DNA of 64,000 nt from Vibrio sp. B1FLJ16 (lineage in GTDB: Bacteria > Pseudomonadota > Gammaproteobacteria > Enterobacterales > Vibrionaceae). The notes beneath the pieces were generated by a model that searched no databases, was not told the origin of the DNA, and worked only from the letters and a program-made list of their open reading frames with translations. This document shows, in pieces, positions 9,246-16,406 of this stretch. The DNA lies in the NCBI RefSeq assembly GCF_905175385.1, contig NZ_HG992749.1, positions 372,001-436,000 on the forward strand, read 5' to 3'. The translations under genes were made by a program, and so were the position numbers. Positions within the stretch are counted from its first letter, which is position 1; each line of letters begins with the position of its first letter.

Positions 9246-9399
9246 GTGTGTATTTGTGCGAATGATAGTGTTGGGATTGTGAAGGGAGGTGATGAACCTA
9301 TGCATCATTTCTGATTGGTTGCTTGGCAAGGTGATCAATTATCGCAGCTAGAAAGCCCTAACGGACTTTCAGATGCCGAAGTTTCTTGCTGGCTAGCTC

Positions 9400-10191
9400 T
9401 TATAGGTAATAAGCTTTATTAGTAAGTATTCCACTGGTTAAGCTGACAGAACCCTTGGGGTTACAAATAAATGTGGTCTTACCGCCAGCAATGACTTTCT
9501 CTACAGCATCATGTTGATGCCCTGCCACCCAATACCTAGCTCTTGAGATCAACTCATTACTCAACCCTGCATGATAATACGGAGCATAATCGCTGCTGGC
9601 ATTTTGCTCGAAAGCAAAAGCTTCTTTAGATGGAAGGTGGTGAGATATTGCTATATCAACTTTCTCTGGAAAGTTGTTAATGAATGCTTTGTGCTGCTCT
9701 TCAATCATTTGATGGCTGATGTACTTTGTATCATTCATCAGTTCTGAGTACACATCAATCAGCGCAGACGAGTATGTGTGGATAGGAAACCAAAGAGTTC
9801 CTCCATAAATACTACATCCATCTAAATTTATTGACTCATTATTCAAAAAGAACAGGTTTTCAGTTGTATCACTATGAGCCTTAAGCTTGGATAGTACGGA
9901 ACTCCTAGAATCTTTGAGAACGTCAGAGTTTGCACTAGATTTGCACCCAACGGGCGTACTTATATGGCGGTAGGATTTACTCTTATTGCTATACCATTCA
10001 TGGTTTCCTGCAATCATTATCACAGTCTTAAAGTGGCGACAAAGTACATTTTTTACATACGCCATGCATGAGAGGCCGTTCGCTGTGTCACCTGCAACGA
10101 CTAAAGTGGCTTCGTTATCGAAGCTATACCAGAAATCACGGCGTATTCCGTGAATGTCGAGATGCAGATCGGAAACAACGTAAAACTTCAA
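9400..10191 (-). CDS. Calcineurin-like metallophosphoesterase
   Basis: The 263-residue protein has all metal-binding motifs in order: SDLHLD (residues 7-12), GDTANG, GNHEWY, SHHLPS and GHQHD. It should hydrolyse a phosphomonoester or phosphodiester using two metal ions. It has no signal peptide or membrane segment, so it acts in the cytoplasm. The substrate cannot be read from the sequence. It stands alone on the minus strand between the DUF4143 ATPase gene and a region with a long palindrome. Confidence 0.88.
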   Translation of the reverse strand: MKFYVVSDLHLDIHGIRRDFWYSFDNEATLVVAGDTANGLSCMAYVKNVLCRHFKTVIMIAGNHEWYSNKSKSYRHISTPVGCKSSANSDVLKDSRSSVLSKLKAHSDTTENLFFLNNESINLDGCSIYGGTLWFPIHTYSSALIDVYSELMNDTKYISHQMIEEQHKAFINNFPEKVDIAISHHLPSKEAFAFEQNASSDYAPYYHAGLSNELISRARYWVAGHQHDAVEKVIAGGKTTFICNPKGSVSLTSGILTNKAYYL

Positions 10192-10343
10192 ACTATCATG
10201 GCCTTAAAGCTGATTGACTGCTCCATGGTACAGGGGTTTTTTAGATTAGAGAAGTGAGCACATACGCTAAGCGCTTTAACATCAGTAGCTTAAAGTGAAA
10301 CTTCTATGGAGGACAATGATTGGCCGCTTTGTTTGATTTTCGG

Positions 10344-10386
10344 CACTAAGATTTAGACACTAACTTTTAGTGTCTAAATCTTAGTG
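10344..10386. repeat. Perfect 20-bp inverted repeat
   Basis: The arms CACTAAGATTTAGACACTAA (10344-10363) and its exact complement (10367-10386) enclose only CTT. No T run follows in either direction, so this is not an ordinary terminator. It lies between the metallophosphoesterase and two very small genes. Confidence 0.85.
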
Positions 10387-10523
10387 GTTTATAACTGTCT
10401 GAAATTAATCGTTTTTATTGTAAATAGTTAAGGTTTTTTGATTTGAGCAACACCGCTGAGACTAGTGAGAATGTCATTGTGCTACCGTAACTGCGGGTAG
10501 GCATATTTATGAATGAGGTTTAT

Positions 10524-10607
10524 ATGACGCATAAGGCTAAAAGAAGTGATAACGAGCAAGCCGAATCAAAGGATAGTAAGGTTACGCTAAATGGACTTCA
10601 ATACTGA
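10524..10607 (+). CDS. Possible 27-residue peptide
   Basis: Reads MTHKAKRSDNEQAESKDSKV and then TLNGLQY, with a GAGG ribosome site 5 bases upstream. It is polar and lysine rich, and overlaps the start of the next small frame by 17 bases. Support is only the ribosome site and the coupling; the function is unknown. Confidence 0.35.
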   Translation: MTHKAKRSDNEQAESKDSKVTLNGLQY

Positions 10608-10761
10608 TAAGCTAGTTGAAGTAACTGAAGCCCTCAAAATAGAACTGGAAGAGATCATCGATGGCTATCAAGTTGGCCTAGACGGAAAGTATCAAGAACG
10701 ATCACCATTCGAGTCTGCACAGCATGAAGCTGTGCTACCCAAGCGGCATGCGCCGCAGTAA
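10591..10761 (+). CDS. Possible 56-residue protein
   Basis: ATG 10591 begins inside the preceding small frame, giving MDFNTDKLVEVTEALKIELE and then EIIDGYQVGLDGKYQER. It is acidic and helical and ends 14 bases before the stop of the convergent regulator gene. The overlapping starts suggest translational coupling. I do not recognise the family. Confidence 0.4.
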   Translation: MDFNTDKLVEVTEALKIELEEIIDGYQVGLDGKYQERSPFESAQHEAVLPKRHAPQ

Positions 10762-10774
10762 CGAGTGTTCGGTA

Positions 10775-11161
10775 TCATGCAAGATAGCCTTCTTGCAATG
10801 TATTCTCTAATTCTTTGCCGAGAATAATCTCAAAGTCAGTAAATACAGCAATAGGACAGCAAGTACTGCCTTTTTCCCCGAACTGGATAAATCCTTTTGA
10901 TGATAAGGCGTCGATTTTTCGTGACAGTTCGAGGATATGATGACCGCTAATCTCCGCAAGCTCAGCTAGACTTTCAGGCTTTTCTCTACTGATCAGAAGC
11001 ATTAGTTCGATATTTTCATTACACAGTAACTTTGAGACTTCATCTAGTGATGTGAACCAAAATGTCGGTAGATGCTTGTTATGACTAATGTTGCCTGCGG
11101 CCACACTAATCATATGCGTACGAATGAGATCTTCCGATGCAACCCCAATGCGAGCTTTCAT
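10775..11161 (-). CDS. HTH regulator, COG4190 / HVO_A0114 type
   Basis: The 128-residue protein starts at ATG 11161, which has AGAGGG eight bases upstream; a longer reading from 11206 has no ribosome site. It carries a winged-helix segment (IELMLLISREKPESLAELAEISGHHILELSRKIDALSSKGFIQF) typical of the MarR-like COG4190 group. These regulators are often encoded with a small toxin (DUF6516 type). No such partner lies beside it here, so it may be an orphan antitoxin or a plain repressor. Confidence 0.65.
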   Translation of the reverse strand: MKARIGVASEDLIRTHMISVAAGNISHNKHLPTFWFTSLDEVSKLLCNENIELMLLISREKPESLAELAEISGHHILELSRKIDALSSKGFIQFGEKGSTCCPIAVFTDFEIILGKELENTLQEGYLA

Positions 11162-11244
11162 GAGTATCCCTCTCAGTACGAAATAGTAAAACCCTAGTGT
11201 ATACAACGCTGTTCTGAAAGAAAAAGTGGATATGTTATATCCAC

Positions 11245-11694
11245 TTAATTGCTTAACGTCATGATTTCGTAATCGGACTTTGAAAAATGAGCATTTTGAT
11301 AAGCTCTAACAGCCGTACAGTTGTCTTTGTGAACATATAGGCGCAGCTCTAAGCCTTTTTGTACTTTCATTTCATGTTTTACCGCATCCAAAAGCAATGA
11401 CATACGACCCTTGCCTCGCTGTGATTTGGATAAGAACATGCTTTGAATCCACCAGTAATAACCAGCGTTCCAGTCGCTCCATTCCCGAACCGCAGAGACA
11501 CTCCCTACGGGAGTATCGTTCTCATCAACTAAAACCCAATAGGTAGCAATTGAAGGGTCACGCAGCGCAACCAGAATGCCCTTTTCAAGTGTTTCTGGGA
11601 TCTTAATACTCCCCTCAGCCTCTCTTGCTTCTTCAGAAGTGAAGTTAACAAGGTAGGGTAAGTCATCTAAAACGGCTTTTCTTACTTTCATCAT
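11245..11694 (-). CDS. GNAT family N-acetyltransferase
   Basis: About 149 residues, starting at one of two adjacent ATGs (11694, 11691) behind GAGGG. The acetyl-CoA motif is QSMFLSKSQRGKGRMSLLLDAV (Q/R-x-x-G-x-G/A form RGKGR), followed by LELRLYVHKDNCTAVRAYQNAHFSK, the usual GNAT C-terminal pattern. It transfers an acetyl group to an unknown amine, perhaps a drug, toxin or protein. It is the first of two acetyltransferases next to the MerR-methyltransferase. Confidence 0.8.
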   Translation of the reverse strand: MMKVRKAVLDDLPYLVNFTSEEAREAEGSIKIPETLEKGILVALRDPSIATYWVLVDENDTPVGSVSAVREWSDWNAGYYWWIQSMFLSKSQRGKGRMSLLLDAVKHEMKVQKGLELRLYVHKDNCTAVRAYQNAHFSKSDYEIMTLSN

Positions 11695-11863
11695 AGCCCT
11701 CAAATTTATCAGTGGTTTCTAAAGGTTATCAAAGAATAATTGCTTAGAACATACACGGTATGTCCGTTGTGACTAGGTGAGCATGGTAAGAGCGCCGCTT
11801 AGAAAATAGCGTTTAAGCATAGCCATCTAAATTCAGAAACGAAGGAGTTTTCACGCCAATTAA

Positions 11864-12406
11864 CTACCAATAATATGGATTGTCGATAGCGGGTAAGCAT
11901 GTTGGTTTTCCCTCAATGTTAGGGAGCGCTTTACTGACTAAAGATTGTGCAATCCAACCTTCAGGGTAGGACAAGTCTAGCGGAGCTTGAATTATGTCCT
12001 GACTGATTGGAGCGAATCCTGTTTTTGAGTAAAAGTTGATATCCCCGTAAGTAATGGCAACGGTGACGCCTTTTTCTTTCAGTGTCGCTAACCCAAACTT
12101 GATCAATCCTTGACCTACACCTTGCCCATGACACTCTGTTGCAACGGCCACGGGGGCTAAAAGGAATATGTTTTCACCATTTGGAAACGATAGGCGAGAG
12201 AAAATGATGCTACCGATAATGCGTTCACTTTCATCTTGAGCAATAAACACATAAAGATCCTCATCTTTGGTTGGTAAAGTGAGAAAGTCTTCCACGAGTT
12301 TCGCAATTAATGCACCTTCTTCTTTACCCTCGGAATCCGAAAATGTGTTATTGAACAGTGTAATGATTTCTTGAGCTTGTTCTTGTTTGTACAAAGCGCA
12401 TTTCAT
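11864..12406 (-). CDS. GNAT family N-acetyltransferase, YhbS-like
   Basis: About 180 residues. The ATG at 12406 (MKCALYKQ) is preferred over an upstream TTG. Motif A is LLAPVAVATECHGQGVGQGL, and the tail has AITYGDINFYSKTGFAP, both typical of YhbS-type acetyltransferases. The start lies 10 bases past the stop of the MerR-methyltransferase gene, so the two are co-transcribed and probably translationally coupled. The substrate is unknown. Confidence 0.8.
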   Translation of the reverse strand: MKCALYKQEQAQEIITLFNNTFSDSEGKEEGALIAKLVEDFLTLPTKDEDLYVFIAQDESERIIGSIIFSRLSFPNGENIFLLAPVAVATECHGQGVGQGLIKFGLATLKEKGVTVAITYGDINFYSKTGFAPISQDIIQAPLDLSYPEGWIAQSLVSKALPNIEGKPTCLPAIDNPYYW

Positions 12407-12416
12407 ATATCTATCT

Positions 12417-13595
12417 CTAGTTTGCAATTTTTAAAATAAAGTACTGATAGGTAAAATCTTTTGCAGCACTGCGCTCGTAAATAGAAATCTCTTTGTTAAT
12501 GTCCAATAACACTTGGGACGCAGGCATAGCAGCTTGTAATTCCTCAACTCGGTCTTGCAGAGGTTGCCAGTAGTTTTGCCATGCATCGACGCCTAATGAA
12601 AAGTGTTCGATCACGTCGTAGCCATGCTTTTTGAACAGAGCTAGCCGTTTAGGTATCGATTGAATGTCTGGGTAGTCTGCCAGCCAAAACTGTTTTGTCT
12701 CTTCGTCAGGAGAGTCAGTGAGCCAAACCAAATCACTCACCATCAACACGCCATTGTCTTTTAACAGAGGCTTCCATTGCTTTAGTGCGTTCTCCATTCC
12801 CATAATGTACACACAGCCTTCCGCCCAAATGGCATCAAAACATTTTGCCAGAAATGGCAGTTCCGTCATGGAGGCACAAACAGGAGAAATTCGCTCATGT
12901 AACTGTGCGTTTTGGATTTTTTTATCGAGCAGTTCGATGGCAATAGGCTCATTATCCACAGCTGTAATGTGTGCGTTACTGTTGTCAGCTAGCAGTAACG
13001 TTGAGATGCCAGTGCCACAACCAATGTCTAAAATATCGGTCATTGTCTGAGGCGACATTAATGAAATCGCTTTTAAAGAGTCCTTGTGACTCCCTGGCCC
13101 CCATCTTTCTAATGTTGCAAAGACCGTCATAAAGTCTTTCATGTAACTCTCGTGTTCGTTCATATCTTTTGATAGCCACTTTAATCGGAGCGCTTCTTTT
13201 TCACTGTAACCCTGCGTACTTAACCAGTTTAAGTAAGCGCTAGGCGCACTTTGACTCAGGGAATGGTGTAACTCTCTTTGTGGACGTTCCCCAAGTAACG
13301 CCAGTAGCAACTCACGAGCGTGGATTTTTTTATCAATGTCATGGTTGAGTTGCGTCAGCCGATTTTCCAATAAGCTTCTACTTAACTTCGCATCCAAGCA
13401 TTGTTCGCACTCTTTCAATGAGAGTCCTGCACTTTGAAGTTGCTGAATCAATAACAGTCGCTGCAAATCGTTTTCGCTGTAATAGCGATATCCATTGTCA
13501 AGACGCTGGCCGTTAATCAGCCCTAACTTCTCGTAATAGAGTAAGGTGGTGCGAGAGATACCCGCCTTCGCCGCCAGTTCAGAAATCAAATACAT
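12417..13595 (-). CDS. MerR-type regulator fused to a SAM methyltransferase
   Basis: Start chosen at 13595 (MYLISELAAKAGISRTTLLY); a longer reading from 13661 adds non-conserved residues. The N-terminal ~70 residues are a MerR helix-turn-helix with the YYEKLGLI..R.DNGYRYY signature, followed by a dimerisation helix. The C-terminal half is a class I methyltransferase with motif I ILDIGCGTGISTLLLA, acidic ITAVDNEP, and AIWAEGCVYIMG. It may sense a compound and methylate it or another small molecule. It shares a transcript with the YhbS-like acetyltransferase, a pairing that suggests detoxification; this is inference. Confidence 0.8.
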   Translation of the reverse strand: MYLISELAAKAGISRTTLLYYEKLGLINGQRLDNGYRYYSENDLQRLLLIQQLQSAGLSLKECEQCLDAKLSRSLLENRLTQLNHDIDKKIHARELLLALLGERPQRELHHSLSQSAPSAYLNWLSTQGYSEKEALRLKWLSKDMNEHESYMKDFMTVFATLERWGPGSHKDSLKAISLMSPQTMTDILDIGCGTGISTLLLADNSNAHITAVDNEPIAIELLDKKIQNAQLHERISPVCASMTELPFLAKCFDAIWAEGCVYIMGMENALKQWKPLLKDNGVLMVSDLVWLTDSPDEETKQFWLADYPDIQSIPKRLALFKKHGYDVIEHFSLGVDAWQNYWQPLQDRVEELQAAMPASQVLLDINKEISIYERSAAKDFTYQYFILKIAN

Positions 13596-13746
13596 GTGCG
13601 ATTTGACCCAAGTGTTCTTAGTATTGGGATAGTATGAACTGTAGAGTAGTAGACAGGTCAAGTAGACTTGTTCGAATTTTTCGCCAACAGTGGTGGAAGT
13701 GAGCTGTGCGAGTGTAAGGCAATGTCTATTATCTAATGCAAACTGC

Positions 13747-14286
13747 CTAATCGTGATCCGTCACAATTAAGTGTGTGTTTCTTCCAACTCTTTTTAGATC
13801 ACGAAGTGCTGTTTCTTTCTTCGCAATCAGAAGGGGCCGATCTGAAGATATGGTATTGCTGATAATGTCAATATCATCACGTTTCGTATGTGTGAACTCG
13901 ATAACGCCGTAGGGAGTTCTAAACTCCCCTTTACGCCCTGTTGTCATGATAGTAATTCGATCGACCATCACTTGTGAAATGACACTGTATTCTGAGAGTG
14001 CCGATTCTAGAGAGATATAGTTGTACTCTCCTCGTCGCAAGCATTTAGCAATATATTCAATAGTATAACCGCCCTTGTGACGACTGTATGAGAATACATA
14101 AACACCGTTGCACACCCGCTCTAGTACTCCCGCTTTGACTAAACGTAGCAAGCTTTGCTGGAATGCAGTAAGTGAATCATCAAAAAATAACCTTCTGAGA
14201 TCACTCTTCCGATAAACATGTATACCTTGCTTGTCAAACCTATGCAGGCGCTCTAATGCAGTCTCAATCTTCACGTCAATGCTCAT
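13747..14286 (-). CDS. AbiEi-type antitoxin (type IV TA), no toxin partner
   Basis: The 179-residue protein has an N-terminal winged helix (FFDDSLTAFQQSLLRLVKAGVLERVCNGVYVFS) and the AbiEi signature (YNYISLESALSEYSVISQ..VDRITIMTTGRKGEFRTPYGVIEF). AbiEi proteins repress their own promoter and counter AbiEii nucleotidyltransferase toxins. No AbiEii gene follows; the next gene downstream is the MerR-methyltransferase. It may be an orphan, or may answer to the nucleotidyltransferase-domain protein at 23044-24330. The promoter side faces the palindromic array at 14394-14806. Confidence 0.75.
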   Translation of the reverse strand: MSIDVKIETALERLHRFDKQGIHVYRKSDLRRLFFDDSLTAFQQSLLRLVKAGVLERVCNGVYVFSYSRHKGGYTIEYIAKCLRRGEYNYISLESALSEYSVISQVMVDRITIMTTGRKGEFRTPYGVIEFTHTKRDDIDIISNTISSDRPLLIAKKETALRDLKRVGRNTHLIVTDHD

Positions 14287-14393
14287 AAGTAGTCACAAAA
14301 AGTAAGTATGACATATATTTTTGTCCACTTGTGATTGAAGATAACGAATGGTGATCGCGAATACCCTTAGAGATCCCTGATTGGTGTTTCCGA

Positions 14394-14806
14394 GTTAGGA
14401 TCCTAACTTGGAATTTATGATGATGAATATGATTCTTTGAGGAGGGGGATAGCATCACCAATAGTAGTAAGAATCTGTTCTCTATTCTCGGTTAGGATCC
14501 TAACTCGGAATTTTTGGGATGAATATGGTTACTTTGAGACTAGGGGAAATAGCTGTACTAAGCGCAGCCAGATTCCGATATTCATTCTTGGTTAGGATCC
14601 TAACTTGGAATTTGTAGTGTTTGACGTGGTTGCTATGAGGCTAGGGAAAATAGCTGTACTAATCGTAGCCAGACTCCGATGTTCATTCTTGGTTAGGATC
14701 CTAACTTGGAATTTGTAGTGTTTGACGTGGTTGCGATGAGGCTAGGAGAAACAGCAATACTAATCGTAGCCAGAATTCGATGTTCATTCTCGGTTAGGAT
14801 CCTAAC
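14394..14806. repeat. Five-copy ~100-bp array with GTTAGGATCCTAAC dyads
   Basis: The 14-bp palindrome GTTAGGATCCTAAC occurs at 14394, 14491, 14591, 14692 and 14793, spaced 97, 100, 101 and 101 bases. Outer TTC ... GAA bases extend each dyad to about 26 bp. The units between are related: units 3 and 4 are nearly identical, while units 1 and 5 resemble each other (ATGATGATGAATATGATT). Sequence after one palindrome pairs with sequence before the next over 14 positions, so each unit can also form one long hairpin. It lies between the AbiEi gene and the small basic protein gene. Confidence 0.9.
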
Positions 14807-15075
14807 TCAGAAATTATGATGATGAATATGATTATTTTTAGTTAGGGGGATGGTAACAATAATAGCCATAATCGGATCTTTTTCATTTTGAGGGAAGAGT
14901 GAAATTAATTACTATTTATCTAATTTAATAATTAAAAAAACAAACGATTTATATTTAATAATTAAATGCTAAAGTGATTTTTAAATAGTATTAAAAGGTC
15001 CTTTACAAAGAGGATATTACTTGATAAATATAATGGTCATTGAATTTATCTATATATATCAAGAGGGTTGTCGAT

Positions 15076-15363
15076 ATGTCTAAAGTTCTGGTTTATTCTA
15101 AACGTAATCGTGAAATGAGTTATCTATCCGTAAGAGAAGAACGTGAAACTAAGCTCAATAATTTTAAAGTGATCTACAATGAAATTTCAGATGAAGAAGC
15201 ATTACGCAGAGCAAATTCTATTAATTTAGATGAAAAGAACAATGTTCCAAAATTTCGTTTGAAAAGAAAAGATATTAAAGAAAAGAAAGAATGCCGAGTG
15301 CCAGGCTTATATGGCTGCAACCGCTATAAGTCAAGAAAAAATGAGACATTAAACGTATTCTAA
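15076..15363 (+). CDS. Unknown basic protein, 95 residues
   Basis: Start at ATG 15076, with GAGGG seven bases upstream, rather than the in-frame ATG at 15040. The protein is charged, rich in Lys, Arg and Asn, with no membrane segment: MSKVLVYSKRNREMSYLSV, a helix EISDEEALRRANSI, then the basic stretch KFRLKRKDIKEKKE and a tail with two cysteines (CRVPGLYGC). It may bind nucleic acid. It lies 270 bases from the palindromic array and 100 bases before the first iteron array, so it is a candidate binder of either; that is inference. Confidence 0.6.
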   Translation: MSKVLVYSKRNREMSYLSVREERETKLNNFKVIYNEISDEEALRRANSINLDEKNNVPKFRLKRKDIKEKKECRVPGLYGCNRYKSRKNETLNVF

Positions 15364-15464
15364 CGCTGTTCTTTTTTTGCACAACTCTAAAGCCAGTGGA
15401 CTTTTATCAGACAAATGATGAAAGCCTTAAAAATTCCGTCATCAAAGCTCGTGGCAAGAGAATT

Positions 15465-15520
15465 TGCCAAGACTGGCAATCAATGTGCCACTACTGGCGT
15501 TGAAAGTGCCAGTCGTGGCA
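15465..15520. repeat. Iteron array A: three TGCCA-N4-TGGCA dyads at 21-bp period
   Basis: Dyads start at 15465 (TGCCAAGACTGGCA), 15486 (TGCCACTACTGGCG) and 15507 (TGCCAGTCGTGGCA), exactly 21 bases apart, which is two helical turns. A right half-site TGGCA at 15452 lies 22 bases ahead of the first one. A matching array is at 27267-27343. Confidence 0.85.
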
Positions 15521-15578
15521 GAAGAATTTCTGCAATAATTTAGACTTATTTGAGTTTAACCTTCATTTTTGTAAAAGC

Positions 15579-15644
15579 TAACCTTATATTAGAATTATAA
15601 CTTTATAATAGTTATAACGGTTATAATAGTTATAACATGAAAAA
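15579..15644. repeat. AT-rich block A with GTTATAA repeats
   Basis: It contains ATTAGAATTATAACTTTATA followed by repeated GTTATAA units and ends in TAACATGAAAAA. Nearly the same sequence is at 27402-27458, in each case downstream of an iteron array. Iterons plus an easily melted AT-rich block is the layout of a replication origin or a strongly regulated promoter. It is not followed by a real gene (ATG AAA AAT TAA). Confidence 0.7.
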
Positions 15645-15783
15645 TTAAATAAATAAAGTTTAGTTTTTCATGTTGAATTTTAATGTCAAAGTGTTTTTAT
15701 AATTAATTTGTTTTTAATTATATGGAAATAACTTTAGAGTCATGATTATTATCTATGGGGTTAAGTTTATTTTCTAGATTTTC

Positions 15784-15808
15784 TTTAGGCAAAGGTGGTT
15801 TGCCTAAA
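15784..15808. terminator. Hairpin, possible terminator
   Basis: TTTAGGCAAA and TTTGCCTAAA form a perfect 10-bp stem around GGTGG. A second small dyad (TTGACT/AGTCAA) follows at once. Confidence 0.4.
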
Positions 15809-16066
15809 TTCTTGACTTAAGTAGTCAAATTTAGCGAGATGTAAACATATTGGTAGTATCAAAAAACATCCATTTTCTGACACCAAATTGGTTAATGATA
15901 TCAATTGTGACACCAAAAGGTGTGGTCAGTTGGGAGTGAGGGACGGACATTTGCTTATGGTCGTGTATCGATTAGCGAGCAAACAGTATCCAAAATAAAA
16001 GTAGATGAATGTAAGCGAGTAATAGTCAGTGACAACGCCAACTTAAAGTGAAGCCGATTCTCATCA

Positions 16067-16222
16067 CAGAGAACAATGTTCTCTGAGTAACGAGTTGCGT
16101 AACAGGGGATTGGTGAGCTGGCTATTGATACTGCGAGAACAGTGTTCTCGCTTAAATTATCAAAACCTAAAGATTGCGTATTTGATTAACAAATAAAAAA
16201 TGCTTCGAGGTGAACGATGTTC
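16067..16222. repeat. AGAAC hairpin cluster 1
   Basis: Three related palindromes: CAGAGAACAATGTTCTCTG (16067-16085), GCGAGAACAGTGTTCTCGC (16133-16151) and an imperfect GAACGATGTTC (16212-16222). The sequence after the second (TTATCAAAACCTAAAG, then an AT-rich ATTTGATTAACAAATAAAAA) matches the copies at 29.3 and 30.4 kb. No gene is seen in this stretch. A further dyad, TCACTTTGC/GCAAAGTGA, is at 16294-16314. Confidence 0.8.
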
Positions 16223-16406
16223 TACTCAAAGCTTGTTACTTGCGACTTTGGGTAGATGAATCATTACATCAGTCTGCTTTCTCTACAACCATGTCACTTT
16301 GCTCTGCAAAGTGAATCAATCGAGTGATATTGCTGAGGCTCCACTGGTCGGCGTCAGTGCGGTGAGGTTTTTGTTAGTTATATTATATAGGCTCATGTTC
16401 GCTCCC

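Noticed and set aside
14394..14806. CRISPR array
   Set aside because: The repeated core is 14 bp and the ~86-bp segments between are related to each other, not unique spacers; no cas genes are present.
14394..14806. Integron attC sites
   Set aside because: The GTTAGGA/TCCTAAC ends match the attC core sites at only 6 of 7 positions; no cassette genes or integron integrase lie here, and the units are nearly identical rather than variable.
14287..15075. Type III toxin-antitoxin RNA (ToxI-like repeats)
   Set aside because: Neither neighbouring protein resembles a ToxN nuclease, and the 100-bp unit is longer than usual ToxI repeats.
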